From Mortierella alpina (Eukaryota; Mortierellomycota; Mortierellomycetes; Mortierellales; Mortierellaceae), in the NCBI GenBank assembly GCA_029449245.1, contig JANATF010000015.1, positions 620,001-684,000 on the forward strand: DNA of 64,000 bases, given 5' to 3'. The notes below the pieces were generated by a model. It saw only the letters and a program-made list of their open reading frames with translations. It ran no database searches and was not told the origin of the DNA. This document shows positions 11,245-20,439 of this stretch, in pieces (within the stretch, counting starts at the first letter, position 1; every line of letters begins with the position of its first letter). Made by a program: the position numbers and the translations under genes.

Positions 11245-11787
11245 TTATTCTGGTAAAGGGTCGGGGTTCCACCGAACTCGTTGACAGCTGACGGACGGAT
11301 TGAAGACCTCGAACATCTCGGCCTCGTCGTTGACAGTCTGCAGAAGCTCTGGATCACATCCATCGAGGAGTTTCTGGAGCCTCACACTATCCTCTTTCAC
11401 AAACAGATACGCCCATGTGATCAGTCTGCCCCAGAATCCATGGTGTGCAAGCGTCCTCGCCAAGTGCAGGAACGTGCTAGGCCCACATTGCTTGTACGCC
11501 TGGGCAAGATATGTCTGAGCTGTGAACTGGCCGTTGGCAAGAATACCGATGAGGGTGTTGAACGAGTGGTCTTCTTGGTCCTTCCTAGCCGCAGACTTTT
11601 TGTCCTTGAGCACTGCGTCATGGTCAGCGCTGTGGTCTAGATCCTGCGGATCACCCACGATGCTGCTGCATATCCGTGCAGACTTGAGGAGCTGGCGATA
11701 TTCCTTGGAGATATGCCCGTTGAGCGAGGGCGAGGGAGCACTGCACGGTGTGGCCTCAAAGCATCCTGTGCAAGATTCGCAAGACAT
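11245..11787 (-). CDS. unrecognised protein, 180 residues
   Basis: I do not recognise this protein. The frame runs from an ATG at 11787 to a stop at 11245 without introns. It begins MSCESCTGCF, a short Cys-rich start that could bind metal. A helical-looking region follows, with SFNTLIGILANGQFTAQTYL, then CGPSTFLHLARTLAHHG and WGRLITWAYLFVKED. The composition (balanced, with amphipathic helices) looks like a real protein. The frame stays open further upstream, to at least a GTG at 11880, so a 5' exon is possible. It lies in tandem just upstream of RAB5 and divergent from the four-RRM gene. Its function cannot be inferred from sequence alone. Confidence 0.55.
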   Translation of the reverse strand: MSCESCTGCFEATPCSAPSPSLNGHISKEYRQLLKSARICSSIVGDPQDLDHSADHDAVLKDKKSAARKDQEDHSFNTLIGILANGQFTAQTYLAQAYKQCGPSTFLHLARTLAHHGFWGRLITWAYLFVKEDSVRLQKLLDGCDPELLQTVNDEAEMFEVFNPSVSCQRVRWNPDPLPE

Positions 11788-12509
11788 TACTTGCGTTCGA
11801 TTCGGAGACAGAAGCGAATGCCCGAGCGACCGAGCAAGCGTCTGCACTGCTGTAGTCAAGCTGAACCCTAAGCCACGCACTTTTTTTTCTTATTTCTTCC
11901 GACGTTGCGTGTTGAATCTGTGCTGCCACCATCAATCATCCATCCCCGCATCCATTCCTTGGCATCATTCTCCTTGTCGCTAGCTGTTCCGAGATCCTTT
12001 GCTATCTCTGCTGCCTTTACTTGTTCTTCTCTTCAAAAGCGTATGTTTGTTTTCCGTTTGCTGTTGTTGTTAAAGGCTTCTTTTTTTCTTCCGACTACAC
12101 GCTCCAGAGTCTGCATCTATCAGCCCCCGCTTCTCCATTGCATCGTGTGCGTCAAGATGTTTTATCCTTCTGCGATGAGGCCCTTTCAGTCTCTTTCTCG
12201 AGGCAACCCCAGTCGGCTGTTGGGCAGCCTGCTCTCGGCCTCCTCCCTTCCTTCTACTTACTCTTGATTCTCTGTGTTATGCGTATCCTTTATTTACAAA
12301 CCGATGAATTCTTTTTTTTTTCTTCATATTGTTCTTTATCGTTTGCACTTCTCTGCGTTCGCTGTCCTGCGCCTGGTTCTAGTTTCTCCTCGTTCGTTCG
12401 TTCGTTCGCTCGCCCAGTAGTATTTGAGTTGCCGATCGCAAGAGAGAGTGCTCCTTCCTTTCATCCTCTCCAACACCTTCTCCGCTTGACCACCCAACAT
12501 CCCAACGTC
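11788..12509. promoter_or_regulatory. divergent promoter/leader region before the four-RRM gene
   Basis: Between the unknown minus-strand ORF and the four-RRM gene. It is rich in pyrimidine tracts (around 11880, 12050-12090 and 12309-12325) and has a short TTCG tandem repeat near 12390-12415. The plus strand is open in frame with the downstream CDS from 12021, but the translated leader is Phe/Ser/Leu-rich and unlike the RRM protein, so I read it as 5' untranslated region. Confidence 0.45.
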
Positions 12510-14342
12510 ATGAAGCGAAGCAACGATTACGCTCAAGGGAACGACGCCTTCAAGAAACCCCGCGTTGCTCAGGGCTATAACAACTACCCAAGCCATGGTG
12601 GCATGGGCTCTTCCTCGGCCGACATATACGGTGGTGGATATGGCACTAATCCCATGATGATGGGAGGCTATGGCCAGATGGCCGGAGGTGGTCAATACGG
12701 CAGTCAGTTCGGGATCGATCCCGTGCAGTCGTTGAACCCACCTTTCCAGCAATATCCAGCGCCAGCATTTGGCGCTCCTTACTCCAACGCACCCTTCCAA
12801 GTCTCGTTTCCTCCCAACGGCAACGCAGGAGCTCCTGGAAACCGTACCGTTTACATTGGCAATGTTTCCGCCGATGTCACAATTGATGAGGTCTTGAACT
12901 TGGTTCGTTGCGGTTTGGTGGAGAGTGCACGTCTTTTACCAGAAAAGAGCTGTGCTTTCATTTCGTTCGTGGACTCGAACGCCGCCGCTAGCTTTCACCT
13001 TGAGGCCAGTACCCGCAGGTTCAACTTGGGCGGACAGGACGTTCGAGTGGGCTGGGGAAAGCCCTCGGCCGTGCCTCCCCAGATTCTCCAGGCTATTCAG
13101 CAGGGAGCTACCCGCAATGTGTTTCTGGGCAATGTTGACGACTCTGTTACCGAGCAAAACTTGCGCGCGGATTTCTCGCAGTTCGGAACCATCGACACGG
13201 TCAGGGTGCTACATGAGAAGAATATTGCATTTGTTCACTTCACCAGTGTCAACAGCGCCATGAAGGCCGTTGCATCCCTGCCTCATGATCCAAGATACGC
13301 TGGGCGCCGCGTCAACTATGGCAAGGATCGTTGTGCCAAGAATGCTGCAGGAGGTCCCAACAACCTTCCCAACTCATTTGCCGTTGGCGCACCCGCATTC
13401 CCACAATATGGATCACCCATGGCGTTCAACCCTAGCTTTGACAGATTTCCAGGAGGCCGTTCAGGAGGCATGGGTATGGGTCTCGGCATGGGAGGAGGAG
13501 GAGGAGGAATGGGCATGGGAGCCATGTTCAACAATAACAGCAACACCAACACCAACAATAGCAACAACAACAGCGTGTCCATGAGTGTGCTCACAGCTCA
13601 AGGGAACCGAACTGTGTACCTGGGTGGTATCGGCCCCGATACAACCTGCGAAGACCTATGCAACTCGATCCGTGGAGGCATTCTGAACAGCATCCGCTAC
13701 CTGCCTGCCAAGAACATTGCCTTTGTCTCATTTGTGGACCCGGAGGCAGCCAACAACTTTTACAACCAGGCACACCAACATGGGATCTCGGTCAAAAACC
13801 GCCGGCTGAAAGTTGGCTGGGGTCAAAATGCCCACGCCCTGCCCCCACCAGTCATCCAGGCTCTTCAGGACGGCGCCACTCGCAATGTCTATGTCGGCGC
13901 TATCGACGCATCGTTCACCGAGGATCGCCTACGCCACGACTTTGCCGATTTTGGCGAGATTGAACTGGTCAACATTCTGCCGGAGAAGAACTGCGGATTT
14001 GTCAACTTTACCAACATTCTCTCAGCAGTGAAGGCTGTCGAGTGTATCAAGAACAACCCTTCGTACGACAAGGTCAAGGTCAACTTTGGAAAGGATCGAT
14101 GTGGGAATGTTGCCCGACCGAACAGGCACAACAACGGCAGCAATGGCCATAGCCATGGCAATGGAAACAACCATAGCCAGAGCGGCAGCCACGGCAGCCA
14201 CGGCAGAGGTCAAGTGGATGACAACCCTGATTCGAATCAGGTCGGAAGCGACAGCCAGACGGATCCTGTCAAGATCGAGGACCTCGCAAGCGATGTCAAG
14301 GACTTTGAGGAGGACGATGAGATGTTCCAGGTCGTCGTATAA
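12510..14342 (+). CDS. MRN1: four-RRM RNA-binding protein, MRN1/Nrd1 type
   Basis: Single-exon gene, 610 residues. Four RNA recognition motifs are visible in two pairs: about 113-184, 202-275, 367-438 and 458-530. Each pair is joined by the same linker type (a GWGK/GWGQ end, then PP-x-x-x-QA-x-x-x-GATRN), and the second RRM of each pair closes with an NYGKDRC/NFGKDRC motif. This duplicated-pair layout is that of the fungal MRN1 (S. cerevisiae) / Nrd1 (S. pombe) proteins, which bind mRNAs and influence differentiation and stress granules. Gly/Met/Tyr/Asn-rich disordered segments occupy the N-terminus and the middle (about 318-358). The tail is His/Ser/Gly-rich and then acidic. The start at 12510 directly precedes KRSNDYAQG. 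The lack of introns contrasts with its neighbours. Confidence 0.85.
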   Translation: MKRSNDYAQGNDAFKKPRVAQGYNNYPSHGGMGSSSADIYGGGYGTNPMMMGGYGQMAGGGQYGSQFGIDPVQSLNPPFQQYPAPAFGAPYSNAPFQVSFPPNGNAGAPGNRTVYIGNVSADVTIDEVLNLVRCGLVESARLLPEKSCAFISFVDSNAAASFHLEASTRRFNLGGQDVRVGWGKPSAVPPQILQAIQQGATRNVFLGNVDDSVTEQNLRADFSQFGTIDTVRVLHEKNIAFVHFTSVNSAMKAVASLPHDPRYAGRRVNYGKDRCAKNAAGGPNNLPNSFAVGAPAFPQYGSPMAFNPSFDRFPGGRSGGMGMGLGMGGGGGGMGMGAMFNNNSNTNTNNSNNNSVSMSVLTAQGNRTVYLGGIGPDTTCEDLCNSIRGGILNSIRYLPAKNIAFVSFVDPEAANNFYNQAHQHGISVKNRRLKVGWGQNAHALPPPVIQALQDGATRNVYVGAIDASFTEDRLRHDFADFGEIELVNILPEKNCGFVNFTNILSAVKAVECIKNNPSYDKVKVNFGKDRCGNVARPNRHNNGSNGHSHGNGNNHSQSGSHGSHGRGQVDDNPDSNQVGSDSQTDPVKIEDLASDVKDFEEDDEMFQVVV

Positions 14343-14459
14343 GATCGGCCGTGCTATCCTTGTTATTCTAGCTGTCCTCAAAGCAAGTAGTCTCTTCAAT
14401 CAAAAAAATACGTGAAAGCGGTGTAGCTCCCGTACGTGGTTTCCGCTTTTTCCCGCACT

Positions 14460-14502
14460 TGACGTCAGTTGGCCGGCTTGGGAGTTTTGGCGCCACTATA
14501 AG
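14460..14502 (+). promoter_or_regulatory. CRE/ATF palindrome and TATA-like box of the peroxiredoxin gene
   Basis: A perfect TGACGTCA palindrome at 14460-14467 and a TATAAG box at 14497-14502 stand 109 and 72 bases upstream of the peroxiredoxin ATG. TGACGTCA is the site of ATF/CREB-type bZIP factors, which drive stress-inducible genes in fungi. Spacing and gene identity fit oxidative-stress control; binding is inferred. Confidence 0.5.
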
Positions 14503-14568
14503 ACTCTGATTCGTTTCTTTCTTTTCTGTTCCATATTCCCCCCTCCCAGCCTCTACTCTACATTCAAA

Positions 14569-15701
14569 ATGGTTGCCTCCGTTGGAAAGATCGCCCCTGC
14601 CTTCAAGGCCTCTGCCGTTGTCGACGGTGCCTTCAAGGACGTCTCCCTCGATGACTACAAGGGCCAGTACGTCGTCCTCTTCTTCTACCCCCTCGACTTC
14701 ACGTAAGTACAGCCTGGACGGTCGTAAAAAAGCCTTTTCGTGTTTGTGCGCTTGCTTGTGCACACTTCTTGCCCGTCGTCGATCCAGGATCTAACTTGTT
14801 CCCCACTGTCGCCAACACTGCCCTCATCAACACCACCACTCGCTCCTCCAGCTTCGTCTGCCCCACCGAGATCATTGCTTTCTCTGAGGCCATCCAGCGT
14901 TTCTCTGCCCTGAAGACCGCCGTCCTCGCCTGCTCGTGCGACTCCCAGTTCTCTCACTTGGCCTGGGTCAACACCGACCGCAAGAACGGTGGCCTCGGTG
15001 AGATGAAGATTCCTCTCATTGCCGACTTCACCAAGAAGATCGCCACTGACTACGGTGTCCTTAAGGAGGACGAGGGTAAGATTGAACGACGTTTAGAAAT
15101 GCTATGCTGCGCAGCGTGCACACGCTAAAAACCGTTGATCTGCACAGGGACTAAGCGTAAACATTGTTATCTGATTCTTTTTTAGGTGTCGCCTACCGCG
15201 GTCTCTTCATCATCGACCCTAGCCAGGTCGTCCGCCAGATCACCATCAACGACCTGCCCGTCGGCCGCAACGTCGATGAGATTGTCCGTCTCGTTGAGGC
15301 TTTCCAGTTCACTGACGAGGTAAAGGCTGAAATTTTTCGATTGACCCTGGCCAGACTTTTGGGTGCTGGCTTTGAACTTGCTTGTTAAGATTTTTTAGAC
15401 CCATTCTGCTATTGGGGCGCCTGTCTATTGTTGTGTTTGTTTTGTTTTTTTACCATGTGCCAGTGTGCACCTTGTACCTGCACGTTGTTGCGCTCTTTCT
15501 TTTTACCTTTGTTCCTGTGCCCGTGGGCATCTGGGCGGAGCAACACAATACCCTTCATTATCTTTGATCTAACATCAATGGCTTTGTTCTTTTCATGTTT
15601 CATAGCACGGTGAGGTCTGCCCCATCGGCTGGCAGAAGGGCCAGGCCACCATCAAGCCCGATGTGTCTGGATCCAAGGAGTTCTTTGCCTCCTCTGCTTA
15701 A
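14569..15701 (+). CDS. TSA1: typical 2-Cys peroxiredoxin (thioredoxin peroxidase)
   Basis: Reduces hydrogen peroxide and organic peroxides using thioredoxin; cytosolic. Exons 14569-14702, 14852-15075, 15186-15319, 15606-15701; GT-AG introns; 195 residues, the usual length. The peroxidatic cysteine is C48 in FVCPTE and the resolving cysteine is C169 in EVCPIGW. A GGLG motif is present, the loop tied to sensitivity to over-oxidation. The C-terminal helix reads KEFF where many eukaryotic enzymes have a Tyr-Phe pair, so Tyr is replaced by Phe. The codons are strongly biased toward C-ending forms (GCC, GTC, AAG), which suggests high expression. A CRE palindrome and TATA-like box lie just upstream. 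Confidence 0.96.
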
Positions 15702-16468
15702 GTGCATCTTTTCATCTTGCAAACAAACATCTCACTTGTCATATAGCATCCCCCTCATGAGGATCCTCTCAATAAAAAAACAAAATACAATAGGACCCTC
15801 TCTCTACACAAGCACCAGCTCCATATATGGTCGATCCGCTTCCGCATCTGGTTACATTTTTGAGTTTCTCACGAAGGAGAGAACCTGCGATTTTCGTATA
15901 TACAACATATGTGTGGGACATGCGAACGCGGCTCAGATGTACGGCACTGCATAGGCTGCAACGTGGCTTTCCCGTGCCCTCTAGAAATCAGTTTTGTTCG
16001 GTGGAGGTTGAGCGATGTCACCGTGCGCGTTGCATGCCCCGAGTTTTTTTTGACGCACAGTGCACTAGGTTCCTGTCAGTCTGGATTCGAAAGAAGGGAG
16101 CCTATTCGTTTGCTTATGTAGAACCAGAACGGGGATCACAAGGGATGCTCTCGAGCGAAAAGGAACTGGTCCCCGTTGGATAATCGACCTCCTTGATCCC
16201 CGTTGCCATGTCTCAAGGTAACGAGGCCATTGGTCATGATGACCCGCTTCAGAAAAGAGGCCAACGCATGGCTCAAGATAGACGACTCCCTTTTTTTTCA
16301 ATTTCTTTTGGGCAATACAATATTCCGCTGGCGATGGCCAGACTCTATCTATCCTACGAGCAGCTAAGCGGTTCTGGTTCTTGTTTGCTCCTCTTGCATG
16401 CTCTTCTTGAAGGAAAGCAGATTATAATAATTGCCCTTGGGCCTCCCCCTTCAGGTCCCTTGACAATG
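15702..16468. other. intergenic region after peroxiredoxin
   Basis: No supportable gene. The short frames on both strands overlap each other and lack family motifs. The first part is the peroxiredoxin 3' untranslated region. The second part leads to the TATA box of the secreted peptide gene. Confidence 0.5.
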
Positions 16469-16476
16469 TATATAAA
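16469..16476 (+). promoter_or_regulatory. TATA box of the small secreted peptide gene
   Basis: TATATAAA, a strong consensus, lies 288 bases before the peptide ATG with a pyrimidine-rich leader between. A good core promoter here supports the short ORF as a real, probably regulated, gene. Confidence 0.5.
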
Positions 16477-16756
16477 GCCTACTATACGTTCTCGCCACTT
16501 TTTGATCCTTTTTCGCAACTTCACTCCCTCTCTTTTGAGTCAACCCTTCACATCTACTATATCAACAGGAGCAGCATACCACAACCGATTCGCTGCTTGA
16601 ACGTCTCAATCCACATTGCAACCCTTTTCATCCTTTTCTATCAGGCCATCCCGTGCATTTTTTTCACCAAGGAGGCAAATACACCAGCGCAAAGGACAGG
16701 GTCCGTTTCATATCAACACAGAAGCGTACAAGCTTAACCGACGACATCCCCCACCA

Positions 16757-16990
16757 ATGACCATCCTATCCACTTGGATGCCAGTAGCGGCATGCTTTCT
16801 ACTACTGAGCTTGGTTTCGATGCCAACAGCGCTAGCGGCTCCAGCTCCACTGGCCGTGGTGGCGTCCACCCCGAGCGAGCAGTCGATGGTAGTTCCGGTC
16901 GAGGGCACTGATGGTGCTGCAGCATTGCAGAAGCGCTACACCTGTTATTATGGAGTCTGCAACTTTCAAGGCGGCAAGTGGTCATGGTAG
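16757..16990 (+). CDS. small secreted precursor with KR site and two-cysteine C-terminal peptide
   Basis: 77 residues, no intron. A signal peptide is clear: polar start, hydrophobic core ACFLLLSLVSM, likely cleavage after the ALA near residue 27. An Ala/Pro/Val/Ser-rich propeptide follows (about 28-58), then Lys-Arg at 59-60, a site for Kex2-type protease. The last 17 residues are YTCYYGVCNFQGGKWSW. They hold the only two cysteines outside the signal peptide (63 and 68, spacing C-x4-C), so the released product would be a small aromatic disulfide ring with a tail. This signal/pro/KR/peptide design is that of fungal pheromone or peptide-hormone precursors. There is only one peptide copy, unlike alpha-factor-like precursors, and no C-terminal prenylation motif. 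I know no named family that matches. A strong TATA box upstream supports expression. Confidence 0.65.
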   Translation: MTILSTWMPVAACFLLLSLVSMPTALAAPAPLAVVASTPSEQSMVVPVEGTDGAAALQKRYTCYYGVCNFQGGKWSW

Positions 16991-17808
16991 ACTGCGCGAC
17001 AGGGGGTCTCTGCATGAACGCCCTTTTTTGCTATAGATTTCTTTCCCAAACACGAACGCTGGCACCATAGTTGTTTTGTAGTCTCTTTTTCGTTTCGCTT
17101 GCGCCAAACTATCGCCCGGCTGTCTCTTTGAGTAGATAGGACACGCCCGCACAAATCATGCCATGCGTGCCATAAACCAATCAGACCTGCAAGTGCGCAA
17201 GGCTTTATTGCAGCAGTTCAAAACAAAGAAACCCGAGACACTATGCTCAAGACGCAGATCGGAATTCCAGATGTAGCGCGACCGCTTGAACAGGACACAC
17301 ATGTGTAGGGCACCAAAAGGGGGATAGGGTGGGTGCTTTGGACAGAGGGTGTCTCGTTTTCGGAGGTCGCTCTGGGTGACCTGGATGGGTTTCAGCCGTG
17401 GCGGAGGGACAGAGAGCGAGAGCGAGAGCGGGACCCAATGGCCGTGGAAGTGCCAAGAGGATAGTGGCCCAGGTGGGACAAGATACGAGTGGTCGGTGAG
17501 AAAACAAAATAAAATACAAAGAAGGTTTGGTTGAAGGCCAAAAAAAAAAAGAAAAAATCACTCCCCTGGCCCTGGTTTGCTCGGTTCCTGGAGTGGAAGG
17601 AAACGAACTCCATCCAGTCTCTCCCTTTCACTTTTCCTTTTTTTTTTTTTTTTTTTCATCTGGTCATCCCTTTTCTCATTCTTCTTTTTCTCTTTCTCTC
17701 CTTTTCTCTCCTTTTCTCTCCACCCCTCCCTTATCTCGTCCTCTCTTTCTCTTCCCTTTGTTTGTCCTCATTCACCCGGAGGGAAATCAGAAAGCTCATC
17801 ATCCCATC
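16991..17808. other. intergenic region and pyrimidine-rich leader of the desaturase gene
   Basis: No supportable gene. About 17610-17800 is a long C/T tract containing T19 (17638-17656) and CTTT/CTCC repeats, typical of a strong fungal promoter/leader. The plus frame is open in phase with the desaturase from 17527, but its product is Phe/Leu/Ser low complexity. Confidence 0.5.
17638..17656. repeat. T19 homopolymer in C/T-rich leader
   Basis: Uninterrupted run of thymines inside the pyrimidine tract before the desaturase gene. Confidence 0.8.
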
Positions 17809-19221
17809 ATGTCGAGTCCGTCACCCACCGTCAACCAGCGGGAAAAGTACCAGGACCAGCTGCCCAAGGATCCCAAGGCCCTGGACAAGCGCTTCCCGCT
17901 GTACCTCGGAGACTGGCAAAAGTCAGATCCCCGTGTCGATGACGACCTGGCCATGGATGACATGGATGAGCCTCACATGAAGCGCAAGCTGGCCATCCTC
18001 AAAAAGCACCCAGAGATCGAGAAGCTCTACGGCCACGACTCCAGGACATCGCTTGTGACGATTGCTGCTGCTGCTGCCCAGGTCTACTTTGCCTACCTGT
18101 TTGGTCGGGTGTGGACAGAGACCTTCTGGGGATTCATTGCCTTTGCATATGCTGTCGGAGGATCGATCACTGCTCTCTACGGAGTCTTGATCCATGAGGC
18201 CACCCACAACCACGCTGCGCCTACAGTGTTTTTGAACAAGCTGGTTGGACTGACCGCCAACATCGGTATTCCAGTTCCCATCTATGCGTCCTTCCGCCGA
18301 TACCATCTGGAGCACCACACCTACCAGGGCGTCACTGGTATGGACCCGGATCTTCCTCTGGAGTGGGAGAAGAAGATGATTCGAGGCAACGCTGCGCTGA
18401 AGCTTCTCTGGCTCTTCATCTACCCGGTCATGTACGTCGTCCGTGGCGCGGCCATGAAGAAGAAGCCCTCGACCTGGGAGATCTACAACATCATTTTCAC
18501 CATCGCCTCGGACATTCTCGTGGTCAAGTGCTGTGGACTGCGCGGACTCCTCTATCTCTTTGTCTCGCTCTGGTTCGGCTACGGTCTTCACCCAGGAGCA
18601 GCCCACTTTATTCAGGAGCACTATACCTTTGACGATGGCCAGGAGACCTACTCCTACTATGGTATCCTCAACAAGCCCTACATGAACATTGGTCTGCACA
18701 TGGAGCACCACGACTGTAAGTGACTTTTGACTTTTTTTTTCCGTCCCTCCTTTGCTTCGTCAGAAGGAAATTCTGATTCGCTCCCAGCATACCACCCAGC
18801 AATGTTGTGATCAGCTCACTTTTTTTTCCTTTGGCTTTTTGACTTTGTGCCCATGTTCACTCGCATGGTCTTCATATTCCCGCTCAACGTCTATTCTTTT
18901 CCTCGTCACTAACTTCCCGCCTGCCTGCGGTTTCACCTCGGCTTCTACCTTTTGTCAATAGTCACCAAGGTTGCTTGGTCCCGTCTGCCCCAGGTCCGAG
19001 CCATGGCTCCCGAGTTCTACGACTCGATGGCCTACCACACCTCCTGGTTGCTCGTTCACTGGAAGTTCATCACCGAGCCTGGCTATGGCCCCCAGTCCCG
19101 TCTCGGTCGCTCCATGGAAGACCACAAGGCTGCACGCAAGACTGTTGGAAAGCTGCGTCGTCAAGATGAGCACGCCTATGAGGAGATGGCGCTCGATGCA
19201 CACAAGGCAAAGGACGAGTAA
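17809..19221 (+). CDS. DSD1: sphingolipid delta-4 desaturase (dihydroceramide desaturase)
   Basis: Introduces the 4,5-trans double bond into dihydroceramide in the ER membrane, the committed step toward fungal glucosylceramide. Exons 17809-18715 and 18962-19221; 388 residues. Three histidine boxes that bind the di-iron centre are visible: HEATH at 129-133, HLEHH at 166-170, HMEHH at 297-301 followed by DF across the splice. HPGAAHFIQEH (261-271) is a further conserved His segment of this subfamily. Hydrophobic membrane spans surround them (about 84-126, 196-212, 244-260). The N-terminus carries an LYLGDWQKSDPR region and is longer than in animal enzymes of about 320 residues. There is no cytochrome b5 domain, as expected for delta-4 rather than delta-8 enzymes. 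The start ATG at 17809 follows a pyrimidine-rich leader. Confidence 0.92.
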
Positions 19222-20439
19222 AGAAAATAACCATCCTACAAAAGCGCAGTTTTGCCCAGAACAAAAAAAAACGAGGGATGATTCTTTTTATCCTCCCACC
19301 CTACCCCACCCCCCTATGCTTTTTTGTGTATTCTCTATAGTCGTCTCTTGGTCGCATTCATCTCCTGCGAACCTTCTCTCTTTCTCGCTCTCCCTCGCTC
19401 GCTCGGTTCAGTTTTTTTTGTTTGTTGTTACCCTTCTTATATAGTTCAGAAACGCTTTTAATACATGTGTGTACCCTTTCTCGTGTCCGGCGATCATGAT
19501 ACCCAGCACAGTAGGTATATGTAGTGCTTTTTTTTTTCTTCTTGCTCCTTCTTTGCTGGATGGTTATCGCGCTCACTCTTCAGGAGCCTGATTGGAATGG
19601 CGTCCCCATAAGGCAATGTCCGATCTTGGACAACCGAGGAACCGCCGGCCACCCTAGTACTGAACTGTGCCGAGACACTCGGCGCTGAACGCGGAGCATG
19701 GGGCTTGCAGAGATATAAAGCAGCGCATTTCTCGTTATATATACTTGAATGCAGGCGTCGCTTTGCTTGAGACGTTGGCCAAACCAGGATCTCGATGGAC
19801 ACACTCTTATCATTGCACTTGATAACATGGTGACAATGTAGCTTTCCTCGTAGAACGACGGTGGACAAGGAAAAGACGTCAATCTATCAATTGCCCGTCT
19901 CGTCATCATCTTTAGCACTTGAAGAGCATCATGACAGACAAGCTTGAATGAACGATGATCGATCTGTCACGATTATAGCTGCTAGTCTCGACATCTTAGC
20001 TAGTGGTCAGTACGGGATGATCTGATCAAGAAGCCATGGAGCGCAAGCAGACGCAGACGCGTGCTCCACCCAAGTGTAATTTGACCTTCACCCCCACATG
20101 AACCCAGTGCAAAAGTCCCAAGTCCGAATATCAATTCAATGGGGTCGCCGAGTGAATACTGATATCTTGCGATTCAAATGGGGTATGGCAAAAGGCCGAA
20201 CGAGTCGCACCTATACGCAGTGTGCCACCACTGAAGACGACAAAGGACGTAGGTATGAAAAATAAGGGGGTGGTGGACTTGCATTCATTTTCTTTCTTGT
20301 CTTCATTCACCTTTCTTCCATTCATACTCTTTCTCCTCAACTCCCTCCCTCCTCCTCCTCTACTTCCCACCCAAGTCTCTTCGGTCTTCTCGGTCAAGCT
20401 CCCTTGTACTCTTCTAATCACGCTTATACAGACTCAACC
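19222..20439. other. intergenic region between desaturase and malate dehydrogenase
   Basis: No gene can be supported. The minus strand at 19494-19918 has two overlapping open frames of 112-124 codons without family motifs. The last 200 bases before 20440 are pyrimidine-rich and form the leader of the malate dehydrogenase gene. Confidence 0.45.

Noticed and set aside
12021-12509. In-frame 163-codon extension upstream of the four-RRM protein
   Set aside because: Phe/Ser/Leu-rich translation of a pyrimidine-rich leader, unlike the RRM protein. The ATG at 12510 begins family-like sequence.
17527-17808. In-frame extension upstream of the delta-4 desaturase
   Set aside because: It translates a T19 and C/T tract into Phe/Ser/Leu repeats, so it is more likely promoter and leader.
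19494-19918. Minus-strand ORFs of 112-124 codons
   Set aside because: Two overlapping frames, no motif, no clear promoter. A hidden exon cannot be excluded but is not supported.
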